The notes beneath the pieces were generated by a model. It searched no databases, was not told where the DNA came from, and saw only the letters and a program-made list of their open reading frames with translations. A stretch of 64,000 bases of DNA from Aphanothece hegewaldii CCALA 016 (GTDB lineage: Bacteria > Cyanobacteriota > Cyanobacteriia > Cyanobacteriales > Microcystaceae): contig NZ_PXOH01000005.1 in the NCBI RefSeq assembly GCF_003007785.1, positions 62,001 through 126,000 of the forward strand. The letters run 5' to 3'. Below, piece after piece: positions 18,820-27,829 of the stretch; position 1 is the first letter of the stretch; the number at the start of each line of letters is the position of its first letter. The position numbers and the translations under genes were made by a program.

Positions 18820-19983
18820 ATGAAGATTTTAGTCGCTAGTCATACTTATATTGTTGATCTCAATTGTGAAAAACTTAGGGTTTTGACTGAAATAGAGCAA
18901 AATGTTGAGGTAACGGTTGTTGTTCCTAAACGATGGAAACCAGGCGGAGTTCAGAATAAAATTATTGAAACTAAGCCTTGGAATTTAGGTAATTTTCGGG
19001 TTATTCCTATTTCTAATTTTAGCCAAAATAACCAGCCATTACTAACTTTTGGAGCCGATATTATTTCGCTTTTAAAAACATTTCGCCCTAATATTATTCA
19101 AGTTGAGCAAGGTGCTAAATCTTTGGGTTATTCTGAACTAATTACCCTCAATCGTCTCTTAAATTTAAAGGCTAAAAATTGCTTTTTTACTTGGTGGAAT
19201 ATTCCTTATAATAATAAGTTTCCCATTTCTTGGATGGAGTCTTATAACCTGAAAAATACCGATGGTTTAATTGCAGGTAATCAAGATGCTGAGGACATTT
19301 TACGAGAACACGGATATAAAGGTATTTCTAAAGTAATGCCTCAACTTGGAGTTGATGAAGTCTTATTCTCTCCTTCAAAACAATCTCAATTAGCAACAGA
19401 ATTAGGAATGACAACACAAGAATTTGTCATTGGTTTTGTTGGGCGTTTTGTACCAGAAAAAGGAATATTAACCCTCATTAAAGCTCTTGCAGGATTAAAG
19501 GATTTATCTTGGAAATGTTTACTTTTAGGAAGAGGAACCCTAAAAGAAACTATTTTGTCTGAAGCTACAGCCATTGGCATTCAAGACCGAATTATTATTG
19601 TTGAAAGTGTGCCACATGATGAAGTACCTCGTTACATTAATTTGATGAGTACTTTAGTACTGCCTTCAGAAACCAGTTATCAGGTAAAAACTTTAACGGC
19701 TGTTGGTTGGAAAGAACAATTTGGCCATGTTTTAATAGAGGCAATGGCTTGTAAAGTTCCTGTGATTGGTTCAAATTCTGGGGAAATTCCTTATGTTATT
19801 GGAGAAGCAGGATTAATCTTTCCTGAAGGTGATATTTTAGCTTTACAAAATTGTTTACGTCAGATGATAGAAAATCCCGCACTCTGTCAAAATTTAGCTG
19901 AACTGGGTTACGATCGCGTCATAAATCAATATACCAATAAAGCTCTAGCAAAAAGTTTACTAGACTTCTATCAAGAACTATGA
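18820..19983 (+). CDS. hpsO: GT4 family glycosyltransferase (HpsO-like)
   Basis: A 387-residue GT-B glycosyltransferase of family 4. The C-terminal donor-binding half contains VIGFVGRFVPEKGILTLIKA and LLGRGTLKE. The retaining-enzyme motif is FGHVLIEAMACKVPVIGSNS (about residues 303-322), with the paired acidic residues completed by SGEIPYVIG. The N-terminal acceptor half starts MKILVASHTYIVDLN. It overlaps the next gene by four bases (ATGA at 19980-19983), so the two are translationally coupled. The HpsO name is by synteny with hpsL and hpsN. Confidence 0.7.
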   Translation: MKILVASHTYIVDLNCEKLRVLTEIEQNVEVTVVVPKRWKPGGVQNKIIETKPWNLGNFRVIPISNFSQNNQPLLTFGADIISLLKTFRPNIIQVEQGAKSLGYSELITLNRLLNLKAKNCFFTWWNIPYNNKFPISWMESYNLKNTDGLIAGNQDAEDILREHGYKGISKVMPQLGVDEVLFSPSKQSQLATELGMTTQEFVIGFVGRFVPEKGILTLIKALAGLKDLSWKCLLLGRGTLKETILSEATAIGIQDRIIIVESVPHDEVPRYINLMSTLVLPSETSYQVKTLTAVGWKEQFGHVLIEAMACKVPVIGSNSGEIPYVIGEAGLIFPEGDILALQNCLRQMIENPALCQNLAELGYDRVINQYTNKALAKSLLDFYQEL

Positions 19984-21152
19984 AAGTTTTACAAATTGTA
20001 CCTTCAATCTCTCTGATTTATGGCGGCCCTAGTCAAATGGTAATCGGTTTATCGTCTGCTTTGGCTAACTTAGGGGTTGATGTTACAATCTTAACCACTA
20101 ATTCTAATGGCGATGTCGGTCAACCTCCTCTAGATGTTCCTCTCTTAAAACCCATTTCTGAAGATGGCTATCAAATTATTTATTTTCCCTGTTCTCCATT
20201 TCGTCGTTATAAATTTTCTCTAGGTTTACTTAGTTGGTTGGCTAAAGAAGCGCATAACTATGATATAGCCCATATTCATGCTTTATTTTCTCCAGTAAGT
20301 ACGGCGGCGGCTACCATTGCTCGAAGAAAAAATTTACCTTATTTACTTCGTCCTTTAGGCACACTTGATCCAGCCGATTTAAGAAAAAAACAACAATTAA
20401 AAAAGATTTATGCTGCACTATTAGAAAAACCTAATTTAGTTGGGGCTGCGGGGATTCATTTTACCAGTGATCAAGAATGTAAAATATCAGAACGATTCGG
20501 CGCGAAAACTCAAGATTTTGTCGTTCCTTTGGGCGTTAATTTTCCTAAGTTGCTCCCAAAAAAAGGAAAAATATCTCAAAATCTAGGAATAAAGAGTCAT
20601 GTTCCTTTAATTGTATTTATGTCTCGCATTGAACCCAAAAAAGGACTAGATTTATTATTACCTGCCTTAGAAACTCTATTAGAAAAAGGCATCAATTTTC
20701 ATTTTGTCTTAGCGGGAAGTAATCCGCAAGATCCAAACTACGAAAATCAGATTAAGCAACAAATTAAAAGCTCAATTTTATCTTCATATACCACAATTAC
20801 AGGATTTGTTGAAGGCGAGGTTAAATTAGGTTTATTACAGGATGCTGATTTATTTGTATTACCTTCATACTATGAAAATTTTGGAATTGCTGTCGCTGAA
20901 GCAATGGCAATTGGTACACCAGTTGTGATCTCAGATCAAGTTCATATTTGGGGTGCAGTGGAAAAAGCGGCGGCAGGTTGGGTAACAAAATGTACTGTCG
21001 CAGATTTAACCCAAACCTTACAAACCGCATTACAAGACGCAGAAGAACGCAAAAAAAGAGGAGAGAATGGCAAAAGTTTAGCATTTGAGCAGTATAGTTG
21101 GGATGCGATCGCGCATCAAATGATTGCAGTTTATCAACAAGCAATTCATTAA
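19980..21152 (+). CDS. hpsP: GT4 family glycosyltransferase (HpsP-like)
   Basis: A 390-residue GT-B glycosyltransferase. It has the glycine-rich N-terminal loop VPSISLIYGGPSQMVIGLSS, AHIHALFSPVSTAAA, and a C-terminal half with VFMSRIEPKKGLDLLLPALE. The donor site is YENFGIAVAEAMAIGTPVV, with the E-x7-E spacing of retaining GT4 enzymes. It starts inside the stop of the preceding glycosyltransferase and is the last gene of the rightward cluster. The next gene converges 25 bases downstream. The HpsP name is by position and family. Confidence 0.7.
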   Translation: MKVLQIVPSISLIYGGPSQMVIGLSSALANLGVDVTILTTNSNGDVGQPPLDVPLLKPISEDGYQIIYFPCSPFRRYKFSLGLLSWLAKEAHNYDIAHIHALFSPVSTAAATIARRKNLPYLLRPLGTLDPADLRKKQQLKKIYAALLEKPNLVGAAGIHFTSDQECKISERFGAKTQDFVVPLGVNFPKLLPKKGKISQNLGIKSHVPLIVFMSRIEPKKGLDLLLPALETLLEKGINFHFVLAGSNPQDPNYENQIKQQIKSSILSSYTTITGFVEGEVKLGLLQDADLFVLPSYYENFGIAVAEAMAIGTPVVISDQVHIWGAVEKAAAGWVTKCTVADLTQTLQTALQDAEERKKRGENGKSLAFEQYSWDAIAHQMIAVYQQAIH

Positions 21153-21177
21153 AAGAGCAATACACACTCCAACTTTT

Positions 21178-22878
21178 TTAGGATGCTGATAAATTCAGAC
21201 TAAAACGAGTATTACTAGCTGCTGTAAAAGTGCTATCTTGTTGCAATCTGAGGAAGTAAGTTCCTGCGGCTAAAGATTTTGTCAGATTAATAAAAGGTGA
21301 GTTAAGCGAAGGACGACTAGACTCAATTGATTCACCATCATCAATTTGATTATTGTTATTAGCATCAAAGTAAAGATTTAATATTGGAGCATCGATATTA
21401 CTAACCAGATTTAAATTATTTAAGGTTAAGTTTAAAGTACTCGGTGTGACGATATTAAACCGATAAATATCTGATGGATCTACCGCACCCACAAAGTTTT
21501 GCAGGAACACTGGATTACTACTAAGAGTACCAATATTCAAAGCAGTAGAAGCCATTTCACCAGGATCGGGAAAAGCTGGTGCCATCGGAACTGTTGTTGC
21601 TGAAAAGTTTAGATTATAGGTGGTGTTGGTGGTTGTATCAGAGGCAAATACTCTAACGTAGTAAGTTCCTGCGCCTAAAGTACGGTTGAAACCAAACCGG
21701 TTACTAGAATCTGGAATGTTGCTAGGACGAGAGAAAATCTGTTCTGACGTACCACCTTCGTTAATATTATTGGCGTTACTGTCATAAATAATTTCTAAAT
21801 TTAATGGTTTATTAGACCCACTAATTGAAATATTAACATCTGAGGTTGTCGGAATCAAAATTCGATAAATATCGGTTAAATCAGTACTACTAATTTGCTG
21901 AGTAATAGTTCCACTACGTCTACTGTTGAAAATTCCTAAATTAGCAGCCGTTGTCAGGTTATTATTATCATTTCCTGGATCAATACCTCCTGGAATAGCC
22001 AAAGGTAAATTACCTGGTATTCGTTCTTCACGGAAACCAATTCCTTCAAAATGATTTAAGGCTTGCTGATTGGTGACGATTCCATTTATTCCTAAATCGG
22101 GATTATTGATTCGGTAAGAATTGACATTAAAATATTCTGATGCTTGTCTACCTTCATTAATTCCAAAAAATTCAAAATGGTCTAAAAGTTGTTGGCTACC
22201 CATTCCGGCTAAATCGAGGTTATTCTGAGGATTAACATAAAATACTGGAGCATAAGAAAGGGATAAACGACGACCCTCAAAAACTCCATTTGTTCCCACA
22301 TGTTGTAATAATCCTGAATACGATATATTTGCGGCTTTTATATCTGGGTTCGCTGCTTCATAAATTCCTAGATCAATCACTGGAGAGAAACGGCGTTCTT
22401 CATTAATTCCAAAGCGTCGTAAATGATCTAACAATTGTGGTTGAGTTAAACCCGCTAAATCAGCATTAGCACTTCGATAAAAGCCTAGATCGACTAAAGC
22501 CGAAGTCCGTCTATTTTCATTAATTCCAGAAATTTGATAATGATTAAAAAGTCCTTCGTTAGTGGTTACTCCGTTTGAGGCTAAATCTAAATTGGCTCTT
22601 TGATAAAAACTTAAATCAAAAAAGGGTGAAAATCGTCTACCTTCTGCTACACCAAAATTAGAAAGATGATTATAAAGACTAGGTGCATCAAATGAAGATA
22701 AATCACTATTACTAGCTCGATAGAAATTTAGATCGACAAACCGAGAAAATAATCTATTTTCAGTAATCCCAGTACTAAAAAAATGGGCGGTAGCCTGCTC
22801 GTCTGTTGTCAATCCGTTTAAGGCTAAATCTGGATTCACTTCACGATAATAGCCAACATCAAATAAATTCACTGCCAT
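21178..22878 (-). CDS. Repeat protein with seven YxxxNPDL/EGR repeats and two PPC-like domains
   Basis: A 566-residue protein. Residues 5-292 hold seven repeats of about 39-41 residues with the pattern (F/V)D-x-x-(F/Y)Y-x-x-x-N-x-DL ... NH-x-x-x-x-G-x-x-E-x-RR-x-S, as in FYRSANADLAG with FGINEERRFSP. This repeat type also occurs in bacterial surface and RTX-like proteins. Residues about 305-430 and 435-566 resemble PPC (bacterial pre-peptidase C-terminal) domains, each ending GTYYVRV or GTYFLRL. The second contains an Asx-rich loop, FDANNNNQIDDGESIE, resembling a calcium-binding loop; the first has a weaker version. No Sec signal is visible. An extracellular role with non-Sec export is inference. 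The next gene upstream is a paralogue. Confidence 0.8.
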   Translation of the reverse strand: MAVNLFDVGYYREVNPDLALNGLTTDEQATAHFFSTGITENRLFSRFVDLNFYRASNSDLSSFDAPSLYNHLSNFGVAEGRRFSPFFDLSFYQRANLDLASNGVTTNEGLFNHYQISGINENRRTSALVDLGFYRSANADLAGLTQPQLLDHLRRFGINEERRFSPVIDLGIYEAANPDIKAANISYSGLLQHVGTNGVFEGRRLSLSYAPVFYVNPQNNLDLAGMGSQQLLDHFEFFGINEGRQASEYFNVNSYRINNPDLGINGIVTNQQALNHFEGIGFREERIPGNLPLAIPGGIDPGNDNNNLTTAANLGIFNSRRSGTITQQISSTDLTDIYRILIPTTSDVNISISGSNKPLNLEIIYDSNANNINEGGTSEQIFSRPSNIPDSSNRFGFNRTLGAGTYYVRVFASDTTTNTTYNLNFSATTVPMAPAFPDPGEMASTALNIGTLSSNPVFLQNFVGAVDPSDIYRFNIVTPSTLNLTLNNLNLVSNIDAPILNLYFDANNNNQIDDGESIESSRPSLNSPFINLTKSLAAGTYFLRLQQDSTFTAASNTRFSLNLSAS

Positions 22879-22959
22879 GATTATTACGTCTCAAATAATT
22901 GTTTTCTATTTTACAGCAATAGACTTAGAAATAGGTTAGAAAAACTAACTCAAGAATTT

Positions 22960-24744
22960 TTAGGTAAAAGTATAGCCTAAGCTATAGGTTCCTTTATTTG
23001 TCGAAGGATTCGGTCTAATTCTGATGTAATAAGTTTGTGCCACTTCATCGGGAATATTTCTTAATAAAAATTGTGAGTTTCCTGACTGACTAAAAATAAT
23101 TTCACCATCCTCTAAAATTTCATTCTTATTACTATCAATAAAAATCTCGGCTATGACGGAGCTACTAATATTGAAAATTTGTCCGTTAAAATTACCCTGA
23201 TCTGTAGTGGTAAAACGATAAATATCTTGTAGATCAGATGTGCCGATAAAATCATTAAATTCAATTGTATTAAAAGTTGTAGATAGAACGCCTAAATTTA
23301 AAGCTGTGGCAGTTGTTTCACCAGGATCTCTCGATGTATTAATTCCCCCCAGTCCATTAGAGGATAAATTTAATCTATAATTCGTTGGTTGATTTGTTGT
23401 CGCTTGCTGCACAATCAGATAATAAGTTCCTGCTGCAAAATTTCCGCCAATATTGCTAGTACTACTCGTCTGAATGTTACTAATATACTCGTCTGCATCT
23501 AACACCCCATTACCATTACGATCGACAACTAAGAAGTAATTTACTGGAGCCGTTAAATTATTAATTTGTAAGCTGACATTAGAAGGAAAAGCAACGGTAA
23601 AACGATAAACATCGATCGCACCACTATTATTAACCGCTTCATTGATAATGCCACTTCTACCACTGGTAAACGCACCTAAATTAGTGGCATTTCCGAAGAA
23701 AGTTCCTGGTGTTCCTGAAAGTGCGATCGCAATGCTATTCGCTCTTCGTCCTTCATGTAAACCGATGATTTCATAATGATTAAGTGCTTGTTGACTACTC
23801 AAACCACCTTGTAATAAGTCTGAATTATTTCCTAAATAGAATCCTCCACTATAAGAGTCGGATGACTGTCTATATTCATTGATTCCAAAATTAACAAAAT
23901 GGTTTAAAAGTTGTTGGCTACCCATTCCAGTTAAGTCAGAGTTAGCAATAGAATAAAAAACAGGATCATAAGATGCACTAAGGCGACGACCTTCAGTTGA
24001 ACCGGTTAAAACAAGATGATTGAATAACGTCCCATTATCTAAATACGCTAAATCGGGATTATAATCTCGATAAAAATCTAAATCAACAATGGGTGAAAAA
24101 CGTTGCCCTTGGCGAAGTCCAGAGGATTGTAATTCCCGAAATGCGAGACCCCGATTATTATTAACTGCGGCTCTTGTAGCGGCTAAATCTTTGTAAGAGT
24201 CCAGATATTGTAAATAAAAATTAACATCAACAAAGGGTGATGATTTACGTCCTTCATTTATCCCCGATACTTTAAAATGTTCTAACAATCCTGCATTATC
24301 AAAAGCTCCAAGCTCACTACTATAAGTTTGTCGATAATATTGGATATCAAAGAAAGGGGAAAATCGTCTATTCTCATTGATTACTGATAAGACTGAAGCT
24401 TGAACATGATTAAACAAACCTTCATTATCTAAACCAGCCTGAATTAAGTCAGGATTAGCCATTTGATAAAATTGGGTATCGTAGAAAGGGGAAAAGCGTC
24501 GCCCTTCTTTAACACCATTATTCGCCAAATGATTGTAGAGCGATAGATTATCTAAAGAAGCTAAATCTGAATTACTTGCTCGATAAAAACTCAGATCAGC
24601 CAATCGAGAAAACTGTCTGCCTGCTTCAAAAACACCATATGTAAAAAAATGATTGGTGAGTTGTTCGTCTGTTATCACTCCGTTTATGGCTAAATCTGGA
24701 TTAGCTTGACGATAGTAGTTAACATCAAATAAATTAGCTGTCAT
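22960..24744 (-). CDS. Repeat protein with eight YxxxNPDL/EGR repeats and two PPC-like domains, paralogue
   Basis: A 594-residue paralogue of the gene just downstream, with near-identical N-terminal wording (LFDVNYYRQANPDLAINGV against LFDVGYYREVNPDLALNGL). Eight repeats occupy about residues 4-325. The fifth is expanded and irregular (FYLQYLDSYKDLAATRAAV). Two PPC-like domains follow, each with an Asx-rich loop: VDRNGNGVLDADEYI and IDSNKNEILEDGEIIF. No signal peptide is seen. Only 81 bases separate the two coding regions, so they probably form one transcript from a promoter in the AT-rich 24745-24910 gap. The pair probably arose by tandem duplication; a surface or matrix role is inferred. 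Confidence 0.8.
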   Translation of the reverse strand: MTANLFDVNYYRQANPDLAINGVITDEQLTNHFFTYGVFEAGRQFSRLADLSFYRASNSDLASLDNLSLYNHLANNGVKEGRRFSPFYDTQFYQMANPDLIQAGLDNEGLFNHVQASVLSVINENRRFSPFFDIQYYRQTYSSELGAFDNAGLLEHFKVSGINEGRKSSPFVDVNFYLQYLDSYKDLAATRAAVNNNRGLAFRELQSSGLRQGQRFSPIVDLDFYRDYNPDLAYLDNGTLFNHLVLTGSTEGRRLSASYDPVFYSIANSDLTGMGSQQLLNHFVNFGINEYRQSSDSYSGGFYLGNNSDLLQGGLSSQQALNHYEIIGLHEGRRANSIAIALSGTPGTFFGNATNLGAFTSGRSGIINEAVNNSGAIDVYRFTVAFPSNVSLQINNLTAPVNYFLVVDRNGNGVLDADEYISNIQTSSTSNIGGNFAAGTYYLIVQQATTNQPTNYRLNLSSNGLGGINTSRDPGETTATALNLGVLSTTFNTIEFNDFIGTSDLQDIYRFTTTDQGNFNGQIFNISSSVIAEIFIDSNKNEILEDGEIIFSQSGNSQFLLRNIPDEVAQTYYIRIRPNPSTNKGTYSLGYTFT

Positions 24745-24910
24745 GATTACACCCCGATCCTAATTTTTTTTCTTAATCAACATTTAAACTAATATAGTTT
24801 ATTTTTGAAAAAAAAATGGGTATATAAAAAAATAGCTATATTTTTAGATAACTAATTTTTTATTCCCAGTTTTATTAACATAAATATTTTTCTAAGTCAA
24901 GCTTTTTGGC

Positions 24911-25492
24911 TTAGTTTTGTGGATAAGTTGGAAAGATTTCTCTTGGGAAATCTTCGGCGGTTAAACAAGTTTTCATCGCTTGTACAGGTGATGTTTCTTC
25001 GCCATTCCGAGACAGTGCAATCACGCATTCTGAATAACGACCAGGTAACAAACTGCGCCGACAAGACTCCAAAGAAAACAGAGAGGGATCGGACTCTATT
25101 TTAGAAGATGCTTCTAGACTTAAAGGTGTTCCTTCTTCCGATTGATAAGAACCTGTTGTCGTTGTGGGCGCTAAAGGTATTGCACGATTAATATCTGTGA
25201 CGCAATTGGCTAAATCAACGGGTCGTCTGACTTGGTAACAAGCTTCTAGGGCATCTTCGGGATTAATCGACGTTCTGCCTTTAATTTGACTGACGCATCT
25301 CGATAATTCTTTGGGAATGAGGGCATCAGAACAGGCTACTTTGGCTTTGGTGACTGGTACACCTGTTCCCTGAATCTGCTGTACACATACATCAAATTGA
25401 TTGCGGGCATCGGCTGGCATCGTTGGAAATACCCACATTCCTAAACCGGCGGGAAGTGTGGCGATCGCTCCCCAAATCGTAAGCTTTTTCAT
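24911..25492 (-). CDS. Secreted protein with four Cys-pair repeats
   Basis: A 193-residue protein with a Sec-type signal (MKKLTIWGAIATLPAGLGMW, probable cleavage after ADA near residue 29). The mature part has a recurring pattern in which C-V-x-x-I begins a unit and A-C or A-C-x ends it: FDVCVQQIQGTG with AKVACSDAL, LSRCVSQIKGRT with ALEACYQV, LANCVTDINRA with SLESCRRSL, and YSECVIALSRNG with AMKTCLTA. The paired cysteines could form disulfides in the periplasm. The middle is a Ser/Thr-rich linker. I do not recognise a named family. It stands alone between a likely moeB terminator and the PPC paralogues. Confidence 0.75.
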   Translation of the reverse strand: MKKLTIWGAIATLPAGLGMWVFPTMPADARNQFDVCVQQIQGTGVPVTKAKVACSDALIPKELSRCVSQIKGRTSINPEDALEACYQVRRPVDLANCVTDINRAIPLAPTTTTGSYQSEEGTPLSLEASSKIESDPSLFSLESCRRSLLPGRYSECVIALSRNGEETSPVQAMKTCLTAEDFPREIFPTYPQN

Positions 25493-25569
25493 GTCTTTTT
25501 AAACATATCTCATAAAATTACTAGCATCTTAGCTAGAGAGACGAACCAGATCAAGCGTTATTGTGCCAA

Positions 25570-25596
25570 AAGGGAATAGATACACACCATTCCCTT
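25570..25596 (-). terminator. Hairpin terminator after moeB
   Basis: AAGGGAAT and ATTCCCTT form a perfect 8-bp stem (25570-25577 with 25589-25596) around an 11-base loop, 8 bases past the moeB stop on the minus strand. The following T-run is short (TT then GGC), so strength is uncertain. Confidence 0.55.
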
Positions 25597-25604
25597 AATT
25601 TTAA

Positions 25605-26777
25605 TTAGTATTCTGGTACATTTGAATCGACTTCTCGACTCCATGCGGTAATACCACCTTTAACGTTTGTGCCTTCGATTCCTGCAGATCGAAGAATACC
25701 GAGCGCTTTGGCAGAACGACCCCCCATCTTACAATGAGCAATCAAGCGATGACCATTGACTAATTCTTTAACTTGTGCTATGCCCGAACCCTGTTCAATA
25801 TCGGGTAAAGGAACTAAAATCGCCCCAGGAATTCTCGCAATTTCGTATTCATTGGGGTTTCGCACATCAATCAAGACATAATCATCAGCATCACTATCTA
25901 AAAGCTGTTTCAATTCAACAACCGTCATTTCAGAAAGTTCCATCGCTTGTTGTGCCTCCTGTGCTTTGGCTTGAGGTATACCACAGAACTGCTCGTAATC
26001 AATCAGTTTTTCAATGATAGGACGCTCTGGATTCGGTCTGAGTTTCAATTCTCTAAATTTCATATCCCAAGCGTTATAGAGCAATAAACGCCCACTCAGG
26101 GTATTTTCTGCACCGAGAATAATCTTAATCGTTTCGGTCGCTTGAATCGTTCCAATCACACCAGGAAGCACCCCTAAAACGCCTCCTTCGGCACAAGAGG
26201 GAACCATTCCAGGTGGTGGGGGTTCTGGATATAAATCACGGTAATTGGGGCCGCCTTGATAGTTAAAAACGGTTGCTTGTCCTTCAAAGCGGAAAATTGA
26301 ACCGTAAACGTTGGGTTTATCTAATAAAACGCAAGCATCATTCGTTAAATAGCGCGTCGGGAAATTATCGGTCCCATCAATCACAATGTCATAGGGTGCG
26401 AGAATTTCTAACGCATTCGCCGAACTAAGCTGAGTGTTATACAAATCAACTTGACAGTCAGGATTAATTTCTAAAATACGATTTTTTGCCGATTCGATTT
26501 TAGGTTTTCCTACCCAAGAGGTACCATGAATAATTTGACGTTGTAAGTTAGAAGTATCAACGATGTCGAAATCAACAATACCAATTCTGCCAATTCCTGC
26601 CGCAGCTAGATAAAGAATGAGAGGTGAACCGAGTCCACCTGTACCAATACAAAGTACACTAGCGGCTTTGAGTTTTTTTTGTCCTTCTAGCCCAACTTCG
26701 GGCAAAATAATATGGCGAGAATAACGTTGATATTCCTCAAAAGAGAGTACAATCTCTTCCAAGTTAGGATTTAGCAT
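25605..26777 (-). CDS. moeB: MoeB/ThiF-type adenylyltransferase with C-terminal rhodanese domain
   Basis: A 390-residue E1-like enzyme that adenylates the C-terminal glycine of a sulfur-carrier protein (MoaD or ThiS type). The fused rhodanese domain can supply persulfide. The nucleotide loop is VLCIGTGGLGSPLILYLAAA (about residues 41-60). DFDIVDTSNLQRQIIHG is the E1 signature and CAEGGVLGVLPG holds the conserved cysteine. The rhodanese part (about 285-385) has the active-site loop AHCKMGGRSAKAL. This fused form is common in cyanobacteria and Actinobacteria (also called MoeZ or MoeBR). Start and length agree with the family. It is transcribed alone. Confidence 0.92.
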   Translation of the reverse strand: MLNPNLEEIVLSFEEYQRYSRHIILPEVGLEGQKKLKAASVLCIGTGGLGSPLILYLAAAGIGRIGIVDFDIVDTSNLQRQIIHGTSWVGKPKIESAKNRILEINPDCQVDLYNTQLSSANALEILAPYDIVIDGTDNFPTRYLTNDACVLLDKPNVYGSIFRFEGQATVFNYQGGPNYRDLYPEPPPPGMVPSCAEGGVLGVLPGVIGTIQATETIKIILGAENTLSGRLLLYNAWDMKFRELKLRPNPERPIIEKLIDYEQFCGIPQAKAQEAQQAMELSEMTVVELKQLLDSDADDYVLIDVRNPNEYEIARIPGAILVPLPDIEQGSGIAQVKELVNGHRLIAHCKMGGRSAKALGILRSAGIEGTNVKGGITAWSREVDSNVPEY

Positions 26778-26891
26778 AGTCGTTTTTAAACCCCTTTTGA
26801 GGTCTTAAATATACAGAGGCGCAAGAACTGTATTTTAGCAAATCTTGTTAAACTAGCTATCGTTTCATTGTTTATCTTACTTAACGTTTCT

Positions 26892-27740
26892 TTATAATGT
26901 ATTGGTCGCAAAAGTATTACATTGATTCATGTCACCCGATTGAATACCACGCGTAAACCAGCGAACTCGTTGTTCTGAGGTTCCATGAGTAAAAGAGTCG
27001 GGAACAACATAACCTCTAGCTTTAGACTGTAAGCGATCGTCTCCAATTTGACTAGCGGCGTTCAGTGCTTCTTCAATGTCACCTTGTTCTAGAATATTTC
27101 TTTCTCTTTGAGCCTGATTCGCCCAAACTCCCGCTAAACAATCCGCTTGTAACTCTAAACGGACTGAGAGTTGATTGGACTGTGTTTCACTCGCTCTACG
27201 ACGCGCTGCATCAACTTGTTGACTAATTCCAAGTAATGTTTGTACATGATGTCCCACTTCATGAGCAAGGACATAAGCTTGAGCAAAGTCACCAGGTGCA
27301 TTGTGTCGATTTTGCAAGTCTCGATAAAAGCTTAAATCAATATAAACTTTTTGATCTCTAGGGCAGTAAAAAGGCCCCATTGCTGCTTGTGCATAACCGC
27401 ACGCTGAGTCAACTGAGCCCGAAAAAAGAACTAATTTAGGTTCAACGTATTCTCTTCCCATTTGGCGAAATTGTCTTGTCCAAACATCTTCGGTATCCGC
27501 TAAAACAACGGAAACAAAATCTTTTAATGGTTCTTCTTCTGGTGTACCTTGTCTTGTTCCCGATGATGGGGCGGTTTGTTGATTGATTCCTGATTCTAAT
27601 ATAATCGATGGATCAATTCCTAAAAAGAGCGCGATTAAAGCTAAAACAATTGCTCCTAAACCACCGCCGACAACTGGAGTCATTCCCATACCTCGACGAT
27701 CTTCTACGTTGCCACTTCTTCGCCCCATTTGCCAACGCAT
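26892..27740 (-). CDS. Neutral zinc metallopeptidase (YpfJ-like, PF04228)
   Basis: A 282-residue membrane-anchored putative metallopeptidase. The short basic N-terminus with RRSGNVEDRRGMG is followed by a single transmembrane helix (about residues 25-45). The catalytic domain has QAYVLAHEVGHHVQTLLG, with the HExxH zinc motif (about residues 159-163), and ELQADCLAGVWA, likely giving the third ligand. Family features such as GSVDSACGYAQAAMGPFYCP and SFTHGTSEQRVRWF are also present. Substrates are unknown for the family. It lies downstream of the UPF0182 gene on the same strand with an 89-base gap. Confidence 0.9.
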   Translation of the reverse strand: MRWQMGRRSGNVEDRRGMGMTPVVGGGLGAIVLALIALFLGIDPSIILESGINQQTAPSSGTRQGTPEEEPLKDFVSVVLADTEDVWTRQFRQMGREYVEPKLVLFSGSVDSACGYAQAAMGPFYCPRDQKVYIDLSFYRDLQNRHNAPGDFAQAYVLAHEVGHHVQTLLGISQQVDAARRRASETQSNQLSVRLELQADCLAGVWANQAQRERNILEQGDIEEALNAASQIGDDRLQSKARGYVVPDSFTHGTSEQRVRWFTRGIQSGDMNQCNTFATNTL

Positions 27741-27829
27741 AATTTAAGCTCCCAATTTTTTAGATTATTATACAGAATATCTGTTTTTGATTTAGCTATC
27801 TATTAGACCAAAGAACGATTTTTAATACT

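Noticed and set aside
15995..21152. Heterocyst or hormogonium formation in the host
   Set aside because: hps-like and HetC-like genes also occur in cyanobacteria without these cell types, so the window does not show differentiation.
20821..21165. Minus-strand ORF of 114 residues inside the HpsP-like gene
   Set aside because: It overlaps a conserved glycosyltransferase C-terminus and shows no domain of its own.
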